Origin: an uncultured Clostridia bacterium
GTDB taxonomy: Bacteria; Bacillota; Clostridia; TANB77; CAG-508
Length of the DNA: 26,563 bases
Direction: 5' to 3'
Assembly: GCA_949077355.1 (NCBI GenBank)
Contig: CARUQW010000001.1
Span: 6,621 to 33,183, forward strand
Positions 7,339 through 15,688 of this stretch are shown piece after piece; position 1 is the stretch's first letter, and each line of letters starts with the position of its first letter. The notes beneath the pieces were generated by a model. That model was not told the DNA's origin. It made no database searches and saw nothing but the letters and a program-made list of their open reading frames with translations. Made by a program: the position numbers and the translations under genes.

Positions 7339-8256
7339 ATGAGTATTGTTTCTACTAATATTCCTTATTCTTCTGATATCCTTAAACAAAATTTAAGTCT
7401 ACTATTAAGAACTTATCCTTTTTTAAATCTTCAAACTGCAGGAAATAGTGTGTTAGGAAAACCTATCTACGTTCTCAAATTAGGTCGTGGTCCAAAAAAG
7501 GTATTTTATTCCGCTTCGATTCACGCTAATGAATGGATTACAAGCCCTATTTTAATGAAATTTGTAGAAGATTATTCTATCTCTTATGTTAGACGTACTA
7601 ATCTTTATGGTTATTCTATTCGTAATCTTTTTAATTCTGCTTCTATTTATATTATGCCTATGGTAAATCCTGATGGCGTTGATTTGGTTACTGGAAACAT
7701 GGCTATTAGTTCCCCTAGTTATCAAAAAGCTTTACATATCGCTAATCAGTTTTCTAGTATTCCTTTTCCTGATGGTTGGAAAGCAAATTTGAATGGTGTA
7801 GATTTAAATTTACAATTTCCAGCTGGTTGGGAAAATGCCAAAGAAATCAAATATGCACAAGGATTCACTCGTCCTAGCCCTCGTGACTTTGTCGGTTATG
7901 GTCCTTTAACGGAACCAGAAGCTTTAACCATTTACAATTTTACCCTATCACACGATTTCAGGCTAGTTATTAGCTATCATACACAAGGGCAAGAAATCTA
8001 TTGGCAATTTCAGGATTTTACTCCACCTTACAGTCGTGCAATTGGTGAACAATTTGCTGATTCTAGTGGATATACTTTAGCTGACACACCTTATAATTCT
8101 AGTTTCGCTGGCTATAAAGATTGGTTTATTCAAAACTTTAATCGTCCAGGGTATACTATTGAAGCTGGAATTGGTGAAAATCCTTTACCACTTTCTCAAT
8201 TTGAAGAAATTTATCAGGATAACTTAGGTATTTTAGTTTTAGGTGCGATTTTATAA
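7339..8256 (+). CDS. M14-family zinc carboxypeptidase (gamma-D-glutamyl-diamino acid peptidase type)
   Basis: A 305-residue M14 peptidase. Zinc ligands are visible in ASIHANEW (HxxE, about residues 57-64) and SYHTQGQ (His near 216). The catalytic Glu is in YTIEAGIG (near 272-279), and the substrate-binding region is MVNPDGVDL followed by DLNLQFPAGW. This form is typical of bacterial endopeptidases that cut gamma-D-Glu-meso-diaminopimelate links in cell-wall peptides (Lysinibacillus ENP1, YqgT). Unlike many of these it has no LysM domain and no signal peptide, so it may act in the cytoplasm or mother cell on recycled or spore peptidoglycan. ATG 7339 follows TAGGTGAT. The gene stands alone between ssrA and a palindrome; the role in sporulation is inferred from relatives only. 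Confidence 0.85.
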   Translation: MSIVSTNIPYSSDILKQNLSLLLRTYPFLNLQTAGNSVLGKPIYVLKLGRGPKKVFYSASIHANEWITSPILMKFVEDYSISYVRRTNLYGYSIRNLFNSASIYIMPMVNPDGVDLVTGNMAISSPSYQKALHIANQFSSIPFPDGWKANLNGVDLNLQFPAGWENAKEIKYAQGFTRPSPRDFVGYGPLTEPEALTIYNFTLSHDFRLVISYHTQGQEIYWQFQDFTPPYSRAIGEQFADSSGYTLADTPYNSSFAGYKDWFIQNFNRPGYTIEAGIGENPLPLSQFEEIYQDNLGILVLGAIL

Positions 8257-8267
8257 AAATCGGCTGG

Positions 8268-8329
8268 TTGCCACTGGTTCCGGGTTTAAATGGCAAGTGT
8301 TTGCCATTTAAACCCGGAACCAGTGGCAA
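8268..8329. repeat. 62-bp palindrome (REP/MITE-like)
   Basis: Perfect 29-base arms, starting TTGCCACTGGTTCCGGG, surround a four-base loop. It is more GC-rich than the surroundings, lies directly after the M14 gene stop and has no T-run of its own, so it looks like a mobile repetitive palindrome rather than a simple terminator. Confidence 0.75.
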
Positions 8330-8332
8330 AAA

Positions 8333-8360
8333 GGCGAAAAGAGATTTTTCTCTTTTCGCC
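8333..8360 (-). terminator. Terminator of purA
   Basis: GGCGAAAAGAG pairs with CTCTTTTCGCC (11 bp). On the minus strand it is followed by TTTTT. It can also end the plus-strand M14 gene less efficiently. Confidence 0.8.
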
Positions 8361-8368
8361 CTTTAATC

Positions 8369-9670
8369 TCATGACTGTTTTATAATAGTTTGCTTTTCGT
8401 CAGGACCTATGCCAATATATTTCACTGGCACACCAACATATTCTTCAATAAAGTTGATATAATCCTGTGCCTCTTTTGGAAGTTCTTCAAAACTTGTTGC
8501 ACCTTTGGTACTCCAGCCGCCTTTAAAATTCCTATATACCGGCTTACATTTCTCTTTGTCAATTGGCACTCTCTGAATTTCTTTCCCTTTATAGCGATAT
8601 GCTACACATACTGGAATGGTGTCAAACTTCCCAATTGTATCCAAATGATTGACACACAAACAAGTTAGTCCACTTGGATTTTTGGCATGATTTATCATAA
8701 CTAAATCTAACCAACCAACATCTCTTGGTCTTCCAGTAGTAGTACCATATTCTCCGCCTAATTTGCGAAGTTGTTCGCTTACTTCTCCGTCAATTTTGCA
8801 CACAAATGGTCCATTTCCGACTCTAGAAGTATAAGCCTTCATAACACCAATCACTTCATCTACTAATGTTGGTCCGATTCCTGCTCCTGATGCAGTTCCA
8901 CTAGCATTAGGATTGGAAGATGTCGACATTGGATAATCCCCATGGTCATTATCTAACCAGAAGGACTGTGCTCCTTCAATGATGATATCTCCTCTGGTAA
9001 TTGCATAATCAATCTCTTCGCTAATATCGCCTATAAATTCTCGAATAACTGAAATATATTTTAGGCAATGCTGGTATTCCTCCTCCACGCAGATTCTTGG
9101 GAAAATTGTCTCCTCTAAGTTGTATTCTTTAATGAATTCGTTCGCTTTTTCGGCTAAAAACTCATAAACCTTCAGATTCTCTTCCAGTTTGGAAACTAAA
9201 TGCTTTTCTCCCTGAAGCAAATCGTACATTCTCAAATTAGTACGCCTTGCTTTTTCTTCATAAGCAGGTCCAATCCCTCTTCCCGTTGTTCCGACTTTTT
9301 CTCTTTTTAACATTTCATAAAGTCGATCCAACTGTTTATGATGTGGAAGTACCAAATGAGCTCTTTCACTTATTCCAAAGTTATTATACTCAATCTGTAC
9401 ACCTGCCTCTCTCATCTGCGTAATCTCTTCTGCCAGTATTTTGATATCAGCTACTACACCTGGCCCAATCAAGGAAATTACTTCTGGTCGGATGATAGAT
9501 GACGGCAATAAATGCATTGCATATTTCTTACCATTTGCCACTACCGTATGTCCTGCATTCGCTCCTCCTGTTGCACGAATTACAACTAAAGCCTTTTTGG
9601 ATTCATAATGAGATGCCCGTCCTTTTCCTTCGTCTCCATATTGAAGACCTACTACTATTTTTACTGCCAT
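8369..9670 (-). CDS. purA: Adenylosuccinate synthetase
   Basis: PurA joins IMP and aspartate using GTP in the first committed step to AMP. The 433-residue protein shows the GTP loop QYGDEGKG (residues 10-17, catalytic Asp), NAGHT (catalytic His near 41), IMP-binding VGTTGRGIGPAY, the EGAQ...LD.DHG..P segment, TSSN..ASG, KAYTSRVGNGPF, and GTTTGRPRDVGWLD. The catalytic Asp is intact, which separates it from phage PurZ. The sequence is divergent from the usual clostridial PurA (GKGRASHYE instead of GKGKIVD). Its GC content is clearly higher than that of glgP, polA and other neighbours, suggesting transfer. CGG is used once for Arg (GGA CGG GCA), followed by G, and stays in frame. It has a strong promoter upstream and a terminator downstream, so it is monocistronic. 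Confidence 0.93.
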   Translation of the reverse strand: MAVKIVVGLQYGDEGKGRASHYESKKALVVIRATGGANAGHTVVANGKKYAMHLLPSSIIRPEVISLIGPGVVADIKILAEEITQMREAGVQIEYNNFGISERAHLVLPHHKQLDRLYEMLKREKVGTTGRGIGPAYEEKARRTNLRMYDLLQGEKHLVSKLEENLKVYEFLAEKANEFIKEYNLEETIFPRICVEEEYQHCLKYISVIREFIGDISEEIDYAITRGDIIIEGAQSFWLDNDHGDYPMSTSSNPNASGTASGAGIGPTLVDEVIGVMKAYTSRVGNGPFVCKIDGEVSEQLRKLGGEYGTTTGRPRDVGWLDLVMINHAKNPSGLTCLCVNHLDTIGKFDTIPVCVAYRYKGKEIQRVPIDKEKCKPVYRNFKGGWSTKGATSFEELPKEAQDYINFIEEYVGVPVKYIGIGPDEKQTIIKQS

Positions 9671-9730
9671 GTTTGCTCCTTTCTGACTAATAATTTCTTA
9701 GTCATTGCTGCTGTTTACTTTTACGTCGGA

Positions 9731-9759
9731 ATTATATCATAGTATTTACATAAAGTCAA
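9731..9759 (-). promoter_or_regulatory. Sigma-A-type promoter of purA
   Basis: On the minus strand TTGACT (9759-9754), 17 bases, TATAAT (9736-9731). A short GACTAA/TTAGTC hairpin (9684-9702) lies in the leader just before the ribosome site; no riboswitch was recognised. Confidence 0.85.
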
Positions 9760-9767
9760 TTGTTCTT

Positions 9768-9794
9768 TTGCCAAGAGGACGGACCTCTTGGCAA
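9768..9794. terminator. Hairpin between glgP and purA
   Basis: TTGCCAAGAGG and CCTCTTGGCAA form an 11-bp stem with loop ACGGA. It lies 7 bp after the glgP stop. T residues are poor on the minus side, so it may be an inefficient terminator or mRNA-stabilising stem. Confidence 0.55.
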
Positions 9795-9801
9795 TTTCGT
9801 C

Positions 9802-12369
9802 TTATTTAGTTATCCATTTTACTAAATCTAAATTTGCTGGCTCTAATAACATTTCATGTTTTGGCATAACTCTGAAAGTGTAGCCATAGTTTCCTCCTGT
9901 TGTCAATTCTATTTTAGATGTGAAATAGTATTTCTTCTTTTCTTCATCTTGGTCTTCTAATTTCATTGGTGTGATACTAACATTTTCTACTACGCCATTT
10001 TCTAATATCTTTCCATAATACACTTCTACTGTGACATTTTCTACATCTATGTTTGGTAGTTCTACTTCACAAGCTACTTCGATATTATTTCCTGCATCTA
10101 TTGTAATATTATCTAAATTATTAACTTGCATGATTTTTATATCTTTCCAGTTCATAAATAAATCTTTTTTCCAAGAATTATAAGCAGCTACATTATCAAT
10201 ATCTGAGTAATATTTTTTCGTTAAGTTACAAAGTGGTACATATAAATTATTAGTATAATCTACCAACATTCTTGCTGTACTGTATCTTCCTCCTGTTGTA
10301 ATAATAGAATTTTTCATTAATTCTAACCACTTTTTAGATAATCCGTTTCTATCTTTTTCATAATAGATTGGTATGATTTTTTCTTCTAACGTTCGATACA
10401 TACTTTGGCTATCTGCCATATCCTGTGCTTCATAAGAATCATATTCAGCATTAGTTCCAATCGTCCATCCATTTGTTTGTGTATATCCTTCTGCCCACCA
10501 TCCATCTAATACGCTAAAATTGATTACACCATTAACAGATGCTTTTTGTCCACTGGTTCCTGATGCTTCCATTGGTCTTCTTGGGTTATTTAGCCATACA
10601 TCTACACCACTTACTAAATATCTTGACATTGCTATGTTGTAGTTTTCTAAGATAAAGATTTTTCCTTTGAATTGTGGCATCATAGATATTTCATGGATAT
10701 ATTTAATTAAATCTTGACCTTCTTTATCTGCTGGATGAGCTTTTCCTGCAAATATAATTTGTACTGGTCTATCTGCATTGTTTAATATTTGGGTAATTCT
10801 TTCTAAATCTTTAAAGATTAAGGTTGCCCTTTTATAGGTTGCAAATCGTCTAGCAAATCCTATTGTTAATGCTTCTGGATTTAATTTAGAAACAATTTCG
10901 TTAATTTCTTCATAACTATAACCAGAACGTCTTAATCTTTCTGATGTACTATCTTTTACTAATTTTAGCAATTTCACTTTTTGATCAACATGTACATTCC
11001 ATAATTTATCATCTGGAATGTTTTTGATTTTTTGCCATGTATTTTCTATATGAATATTATCTTGCCAATAAGGAATTAAGTATTTATTGTATAATTCTTT
11101 CAACTTTGGTGCTAGCCATGAACAAGTATGGATTCCATTGGTTACGTATTCAATTGGAGATTCATTAGCTGCTATATTAGGCCATACTTCTCCAAATAGC
11201 TCTCTAGATACCGCTCCATGTAATTTACTTACTCCATTTTTCTTTCCTGCAATTTTTAATGCTAAAATTCCCATGTTAAAACCTTCATCTAAGTCAATTC
11301 CTGGTTTCATTCCTAGTTTTAAAAATTCTTCTCTAGAAAGTCCTAATCTTGGCCAAAAATCTTTGAAATATTTTTCTACTAATGCTAATGGGAAAATATC
11401 ATTTCCTGCTGGCACTGGTGTATGTGTTGTAAATACTGTTTTTGAACTTGCGATATCTTTTGCTACTTCAAAAGATACTTGTTTTTCTTTGATAATGTTT
11501 TTTATAATTTCCAAGTTTAAGAAGGCAGAATGACCTTCATTCATATGATATACAGTCGGTTCTAATTTTAAATATTTGGTTAATAAATCTACTCCTGCTT
11601 GTCCTAAAACGATTTCTTGGCGAATTCTCATTTCTTGGTCTCCACCATATAATCGTAATGTTACATCTCTATCTTCTTCGTTGTTCTTTTCGATATCGGA
11701 ATCTAATAAATATAGTTTTACTCTTCCTACATTGATTTGCCATACCTTTAAATATAATCTTCTTTTTGGAAACTTAACAAAAATTGTTAAATCTTCTCCC
11801 TTTTCATCTTTTACAGGATTAATTGGCATATCATATAAATCAATATTGTGATACTCCGTTTCTTGCTGTCCATAACCATTAATTTTTTGATTAAAGTACC
11901 CATTTTTATAAAGCAATCCTACAGCTACTAATGGAATTCCTAAATCACTTGCTGATTTTAAATGGTCGCCTGATAAAATACCTAATCCACCAGAGTAGAT
12001 TGGTATGGTTTGATCTAGTCCATATTCAGCTGAAAAATAAGCTATTAAATCTTTTTTGTTTTCTGGATATTTGTTTGAGAACCATGTATTTTTGCTGTTC
12101 ATGTAGCCTTCGAAGTTTTCTACTACTTTATCATATTCTTTTAAAAATGATGTATCTTTTGCTACTTTTTCTAGTCTTTCTTGCTCTACATGTTTTAAAA
12201 ATTTAACTGGATTTTTATTGGATTGCTCCCATAAATCTTTGTCTATTTTTTGAAATAATCTTAAAAATTCTGTATTCCATGACCACCATAAATTGTTGGC
12301 TATTTCAGATAATTTTTCAATTCTTTTTGGTAATTGTGGATTTACCGTAATTCTGTTGAATATATACAT
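9802..12369 (-). CDS. glgP: Alpha-glucan (glycogen/maltodextrin) phosphorylase, GT35 with DUF3417
   Basis: An 855-residue enzyme that releases glucose-1-phosphate from alpha-1,4-glucans using pyridoxal phosphate. It begins with the DUF3417 domain (NNLWWSWNTEFLRLF near 27-41) found in the bacterial short-branch phosphorylases. It continues with AYFSAEYGL and YSGGLGILSGDHLKSASDLG (near 110-145), then HMNEGHSAF near 270. The PLP region GTSGQKASVNG lies near residue 605, followed by LDGWWAEGY. The C-terminal 100 residues form a beta-rich extension usual for this subfamily. ATG 12369 follows AAGGAGG and a promoter is visible upstream. The gene is AT-rich and contains no CGG codon. Glycogen storage and use fits sporulating Clostridia. 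No other glycogen genes are in the window. Confidence 0.95.
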   Translation of the reverse strand: MYIFNRITVNPQLPKRIEKLSEIANNLWWSWNTEFLRLFQKIDKDLWEQSNKNPVKFLKHVEQERLEKVAKDTSFLKEYDKVVENFEGYMNSKNTWFSNKYPENKKDLIAYFSAEYGLDQTIPIYSGGLGILSGDHLKSASDLGIPLVAVGLLYKNGYFNQKINGYGQQETEYHNIDLYDMPINPVKDEKGEDLTIFVKFPKRRLYLKVWQINVGRVKLYLLDSDIEKNNEEDRDVTLRLYGGDQEMRIRQEIVLGQAGVDLLTKYLKLEPTVYHMNEGHSAFLNLEIIKNIIKEKQVSFEVAKDIASSKTVFTTHTPVPAGNDIFPLALVEKYFKDFWPRLGLSREEFLKLGMKPGIDLDEGFNMGILALKIAGKKNGVSKLHGAVSRELFGEVWPNIAANESPIEYVTNGIHTCSWLAPKLKELYNKYLIPYWQDNIHIENTWQKIKNIPDDKLWNVHVDQKVKLLKLVKDSTSERLRRSGYSYEEINEIVSKLNPEALTIGFARRFATYKRATLIFKDLERITQILNNADRPVQIIFAGKAHPADKEGQDLIKYIHEISMMPQFKGKIFILENYNIAMSRYLVSGVDVWLNNPRRPMEASGTSGQKASVNGVINFSVLDGWWAEGYTQTNGWTIGTNAEYDSYEAQDMADSQSMYRTLEEKIIPIYYEKDRNGLSKKWLELMKNSIITTGGRYSTARMLVDYTNNLYVPLCNLTKKYYSDIDNVAAYNSWKKDLFMNWKDIKIMQVNNLDNITIDAGNNIEVACEVELPNIDVENVTVEVYYGKILENGVVENVSITPMKLEDQDEEKKKYYFTSKIELTTGGNYGYTFRVMPKHEMLLEPANLDLVKWITK

Positions 12370-12430
12370 TTATTTTGTTCCTCCTTTGTATTTTGCTTTG
12401 CTTTTTCTTGACGTAATTTTTGCTATTTAT

Positions 12431-12459
12431 ATTATCTATTAAATATGCTTTTTTGTCAA
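12431..12459 (-). promoter_or_regulatory. Promoter of glgP
   Basis: On the minus strand TTGACA (12459-12454), 17 bases, GATAAT (12436-12431), followed by an AT-rich leader of about 60 nt. Confidence 0.75.
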
Positions 12460-12577
12460 ATGTTTTTGGATAGTTTTTTGAAGTTTTTTTATTTATTTTT
12501 TTTAATTATAGAAAGAATTTCTACCATTTTATTTCTAATTTTAACTTATCCCAAATATACTATATAAGAGGTGTAAT

Positions 12578-13639
12578 ATGATTGCAAAACCAAGTATTTA
12601 TGTCATAAAACTAAAAAGAAACTTTTTACCAATGCTATTTTTAGGATTTACTTTTTGTTTATTAATTTTCTCAAAAAATAATCTTCCTGCTGTAAAATCT
12701 GGTTTATCACTCTGGGCTAATTCTGTTATCCCCTCTCTTTTTCCTTTTTTCGTTGCTACTGAATTGCTGATGCATACCAATATAGTCTATTTGCTGGGAA
12801 ACTTATTAAATCGTTACATGAAACCATTTTTCAATGTACGTGGTGAAGGTGCCTTTGCTTTTATCATGGGAATTATTAGTGGCTATCCTGTAGGTGCAAA
12901 AATTGCTAGTAACCTTAGACAAAATAATATTTGCAGCAAAGAAGAATGTGAAAGATTGCTTAGTTTTACCAATAACTCTGGTCCCCTGTTTATCATTGGA
13001 ACTGTTGGAATCTTAATGTTTCGAAATACAACTATTGGCATTTTATTATTTGTAACCCATTTGCTTGCCTGTATTACAGTTGGTTTTATTTTTCGCTATT
13101 GGAAAAAAGATAAAAATACTTTTATTTCTACTGTAATGCCAAATTCTTTTCAACCAGAAAAAAAATCTGCTTCCTTTTCTAACTTAGGCGAAATTCTAGC
13201 AGAAAGTATTACTAGTAGTATTTCTACTATCCTTCTAATTGGTGGTTTTGTAGTAATCTTTTCTAGTATCATTTCCATTTTTAAAGCTAGTGGTCTTTTA
13301 AACAGCTTTGTTGTTTTATTCAACCCTCTTTTTCATTTTCTTAATATTGACACTAGTTTTATTCAAGGAATCTTAACTGGAATATTAGAAATTACAAATG
13401 GAATCAATACCATATCTTCCATTGCCTGTAAGAAAATTTCTCTTAATATCATTTTTACTGCTTTTTTACTTTTTTTTGGTGGTATCTCTGTACTTCTTCA
13501 AGTTTGGAGTATTACCTCTAAAACAGATTTATCTATTAAACCTTACGTATATGGAAAATTACTACACGGATTATTAGCAGGCTTTTATACTTATGTATTT
13601 CTAAACATTTTTCCTTTTTTAAATTTTGATTTAACATGA
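12578..13639 (+). CDS. ylbJ: Sporulation integral membrane protein YlbJ
   Basis: A 353-residue polytopic membrane protein with about eight hydrophobic segments. Visible family features are the N-terminal LWANSVIPSLFPFFVATELL (near 45-65), GIISGYPVGAKIASNLR (near 98-114), FTNNSGPLFIIGTVG, and a C-terminal EITNGI segment. These belong to the nucleoside-recognition (Gate) superfamily member YlbJ, which in Bacillus is needed for spore cortex formation under sigma-E. Transport of a cortex or spore component is a family-level inference. ATG 12578 follows AGAGGTG. It is divergent from glgP and followed after 25 bp by a small gene in the same direction, probably one transcript ended by the terminator at 13879. 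Confidence 0.9.
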   Translation: MIAKPSIYVIKLKRNFLPMLFLGFTFCLLIFSKNNLPAVKSGLSLWANSVIPSLFPFFVATELLMHTNIVYLLGNLLNRYMKPFFNVRGEGAFAFIMGIISGYPVGAKIASNLRQNNICSKEECERLLSFTNNSGPLFIIGTVGILMFRNTTIGILLFVTHLLACITVGFIFRYWKKDKNTFISTVMPNSFQPEKKSASFSNLGEILAESITSSISTILLIGGFVVIFSSIISIFKASGLLNSFVVLFNPLFHFLNIDTSFIQGILTGILEITNGINTISSIACKKISLNIIFTAFLLFFGGISVLLQVWSITSKTDLSIKPYVYGKLLHGLLAGFYTYVFLNIFPFLNFDLT

Positions 13640-13664
13640 TTTTGGAATAAGGAGCTGATTTTTT

Positions 13665-13880
13665 ATGGAAAGAGATTTTAATAATGGCTATATGCCTCCT
13701 TTTATGGATTATAATATGCCTCCTCCTAATATGGACATGAATGAGATGATGATGCAGTACGAGCAGGCTTGTAGTTATTATCGCTATTTGTGTATGCAGA
13801 TGGATTATAAAATTAAGTGTAAAGAATATGAAAAATTGTGTACACATTCGAATGATAGAAATAATCGAAAAATTGAGTAA
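13665..13880 (+). CDS. Small Met/Tyr/Asn-rich 71-residue protein
   Basis: The protein has an unusual N-terminal half with repeated MPP/MPPP units and methionine clusters (residues 10-32), then a helical, Cys-containing half (ACSYYRYLCMQMDYKIKCKEYEKLC). No family is assigned. Rich Tyr, Met and Cys content and the position 25 bp after ylbJ are what one would expect of a small spore coat or forespore-associated protein, but this is inference. It starts at ATG 13665 after AATAAGGAGC. It ends inside the left arm of a terminator. No membrane segment. Confidence 0.7.
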   Translation: MERDFNNGYMPPFMDYNMPPPNMDMNEMMMQYEQACSYYRYLCMQMDYKIKCKEYEKLCTHSNDRNNRKIE

Positions 13881-13908
13881 AAGGTATGAATTTTTATCAT
13901 ACCTTTTT
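13879..13908 (+). terminator. Rho-independent terminator of the ylbJ transcript
   Basis: AAAAGGTATGA pairs with TCATACCTTTT (11 bp) and is followed by TT. The stop codon of the small gene overlaps the left arm. Confidence 0.85.
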
Positions 13909-13914
13909 GTCACA

Positions 13915-13943
13915 TTGACTTTTTATGTAAAACAATGTATAAT
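13915..13943 (+). promoter_or_regulatory. Sigma-A-type promoter of the DUF1385 gene
   Basis: TTGACT (13915-13920), 17 bases, TATAAT (13938-13943), about 32 nt before ATG 13975. Confidence 0.85.
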
Positions 13944-13974
13944 TTTTATATAATATGTTGAAGGAGGAAGTCTT

Positions 13975-14754
13975 ATGCGGACAAAAAAATTAAGAATCGA
14001 TTGTGCTGAATCGATTGACAATGGAATTTGTTTTTATTCCAAATGTAATAAGGAATATGTTGCTTTTGCATCAATTGATGAGGAAGGAATGATTACCTCT
14101 AAATGGATGCAAAAAAATCTATACCAGAAGTTACTAGAATACGATACTGAAATCCCTATAACTTTAAGAAATTCTTTAATTGCTTTTGTATTGGTTGCTT
14201 TATTTATCTTAGTTGTATGTAAATTCGTATACCCCTTCGTCTGTGCACATTATATTTTAAGTTTACGAATTATACTACTCGTCATCCCTTTCATTTTGGT
14301 ATCTTCCTTTCTATTTGATCATATCCATTGTAGCAATGATGAAAAAGAAAAACGTAGTAGACGGTTTCATAGTGCTGAGCATATGGCTATTAATGCTTTT
14401 CAAAAACTTCAGAGAGTTCCATCATTAGAAGAAGTCAAGCAATTTTCACGTTTTCATTCTTCTTGTGGTACCAATCAAGTTCTATTTATTAGCCTTTATT
14501 CTGTACTAATCTTTATCTGTACTTTTATTCCAGATTCAGCTTATCCAGGACTCTTATTCATAATTGCATCTATCTTAATTTCGATTTTGTTTCGCTGTGG
14601 GTTTTTAAATTTTTTGCAGACTTATACTACTCTGCCACCTACTGATACGGAATTGATGGTTGCGATTGCTGGATTGACTACATGGTATGAAAACGAAACA
14701 AAGGAGAAGAAAAAATCAATATTCTCTAGACTTTTTCCAAAAGCTTTTCATTAA
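13975..14754 (+). CDS. DUF1385 (YqhQ-like) membrane protein
   Basis: A 259-residue protein with about four hydrophobic segments (near 64-90, 97-114, 166-184, 190-205). The diagnostic piece is RRFHSAEHMAINAF (near 127-140) followed by VKQFSRFHSSCGTN (near 151-164). It matches the FHGAEHK.iN...V...SR.HPRCGTS pattern of DUF1385/YqhQ. The conserved His, Glu and Cys suggest metal binding, but the function is unknown. ATG 13975 is well supported by GAAGGAGG and a promoter. Codon 2 is CGG followed by A: four-base reading would stop translation after five codons. This makes it the one native exception to the CGGA pattern. A second CGG, in AGA CGG TTT, is followed by T and lies in the conserved motif, so CGG as a triplet is decoded in this cell. 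Confidence 0.8.
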   Translation: MRTKKLRIDCAESIDNGICFYSKCNKEYVAFASIDEEGMITSKWMQKNLYQKLLEYDTEIPITLRNSLIAFVLVALFILVVCKFVYPFVCAHYILSLRIILLVIPFILVSSFLFDHIHCSNDEKEKRSRRFHSAEHMAINAFQKLQRVPSLEEVKQFSRFHSSCGTNQVLFISLYSVLIFICTFIPDSAYPGLLFIIASILISILFRCGFLNFLQTYTTLPPTDTELMVAIAGLTTWYENETKEKKKSIFSRLFPKAFH

Positions 14755-14763
14755 AAGTTTTTT

Positions 14764-14790
14764 CCCCCGATAACCAAAAATTATCGGGGG
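14764..14790. terminator. Hairpin terminator between convergent genes
   Basis: CCCCCGATAA and TTATCGGGGG form a 10-bp GC-rich stem between the DUF1385 gene and uppP. Confidence 0.8.
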
Positions 14791-14806
14791 ATTTCATTTT
14801 ATCTTT

Positions 14807-15667
14807 TTATCTTACAAAAGCAAAATATACTAATACAATAATACCTAAAATAATTCTATAATAGCCAAATGGTTTAAAGTCATGTTTTTTAATATAATTC
14901 ATCAAGAATTTAATAACAAGTACAGATACTAAGAAAGATACTACCATTCCTACTACTAAAATGATTAATTCCATTCCAGTAAAGGCAAATCCAAATTTAA
15001 GCAATTTCAATAAGCTTGCTCCTAGCATTGTTGGAATAGCCAAGTAAAAAGTAAACTCTGCTGCATTTGGTCTAGACAAACCGATTAGCAATCCACCTAT
15101 AATGGTTGCTCCTGAACGTGATGTTCCTGGAAATATAGCTGCCAATAGCTGAAATATTCCAATCATAATAGCATCTTTATAAGTAATTTGAGAATTACTT
15201 TCTTTTAAATTTTTGCTTTTTCTTTTTTGATTAAAATTCTCTACCACAATAAAAGCAATTCCAAATATAATCAAAGCTAATGCTATACAAAATGGATTAT
15301 AAAACAAAGCTTCGAATATATCATCAAATAATATCCCTATTATGGCTGCTGGTATACACGCAACTAAAATTTTCGCCCATAATGTCATGATATCTTTATT
15401 AAAATAAGATAATATCCCTTTGGAAGCAATTGCTTCTTTTTTATTTTTCGTAATTGGCCATATTTTATTCCAATATAGTAATACAACCGCTAAAATAGCT
15501 CCCAATTGTATTACAACTTGAAACATACTCCAAAACTCTGGTGATACTTCTTTTAATTTAACAAATTGTTCTACTAATATTAAATGTCCCGTACTACTAA
15601 TTGGTAGCCATTCTGTTATACCTTCTACAATACCAAATAGAATCGATTTCAAAATTTCTATTAACAT
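14807..15667 (-). CDS. uppP: Undecaprenyl-diphosphate phosphatase (BacA/UppP)
   Basis: A 286-residue multi-pass membrane enzyme that dephosphorylates undecaprenyl diphosphate, recycling the lipid carrier of cell-wall synthesis. The first signature EGITEWLPISSTGHLIL (about residues 15-31, catalytic Glu and Ser) and the second, FPGTSRSGATI (near 179-189, catalytic Arg), are both intact. The remaining sequence is a series of hydrophobic helices as in the family. The gene begins 21 bp after dpaA on the same strand, so both are likely on one transcript. High AT content, no CGG codon. Confidence 0.95.
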   Translation of the reverse strand: MLIEILKSILFGIVEGITEWLPISSTGHLILVEQFVKLKEVSPEFWSMFQVVIQLGAILAVVLLYWNKIWPITKNKKEAIASKGILSYFNKDIMTLWAKILVACIPAAIIGILFDDIFEALFYNPFCIALALIIFGIAFIVVENFNQKRKSKNLKESNSQITYKDAIMIGIFQLLAAIFPGTSRSGATIIGGLLIGLSRPNAAEFTFYLAIPTMLGASLLKLLKFGFAFTGMELIILVVGMVVSFLVSVLVIKFLMNYIKKHDFKPFGYYRIILGIIVLVYFAFVR

Positions 15668-15688
15668 ACTTTCTTCTTCTCCTTATTT

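Noticed and set aside
8369..9670. PurZ-type enzyme for 2-aminoadenine (Z) DNA
   Set aside because: The catalytic Asp of GDEGKG and the His of NAGHT are present and the length is that of PurA.
13536..13913. Minus-strand His-rich ORF opposite the small Met-rich gene
   Set aside because: A shadow of the ATG/AT-rich plus-strand gene; no ribosome site, and it overlaps a clear terminator.
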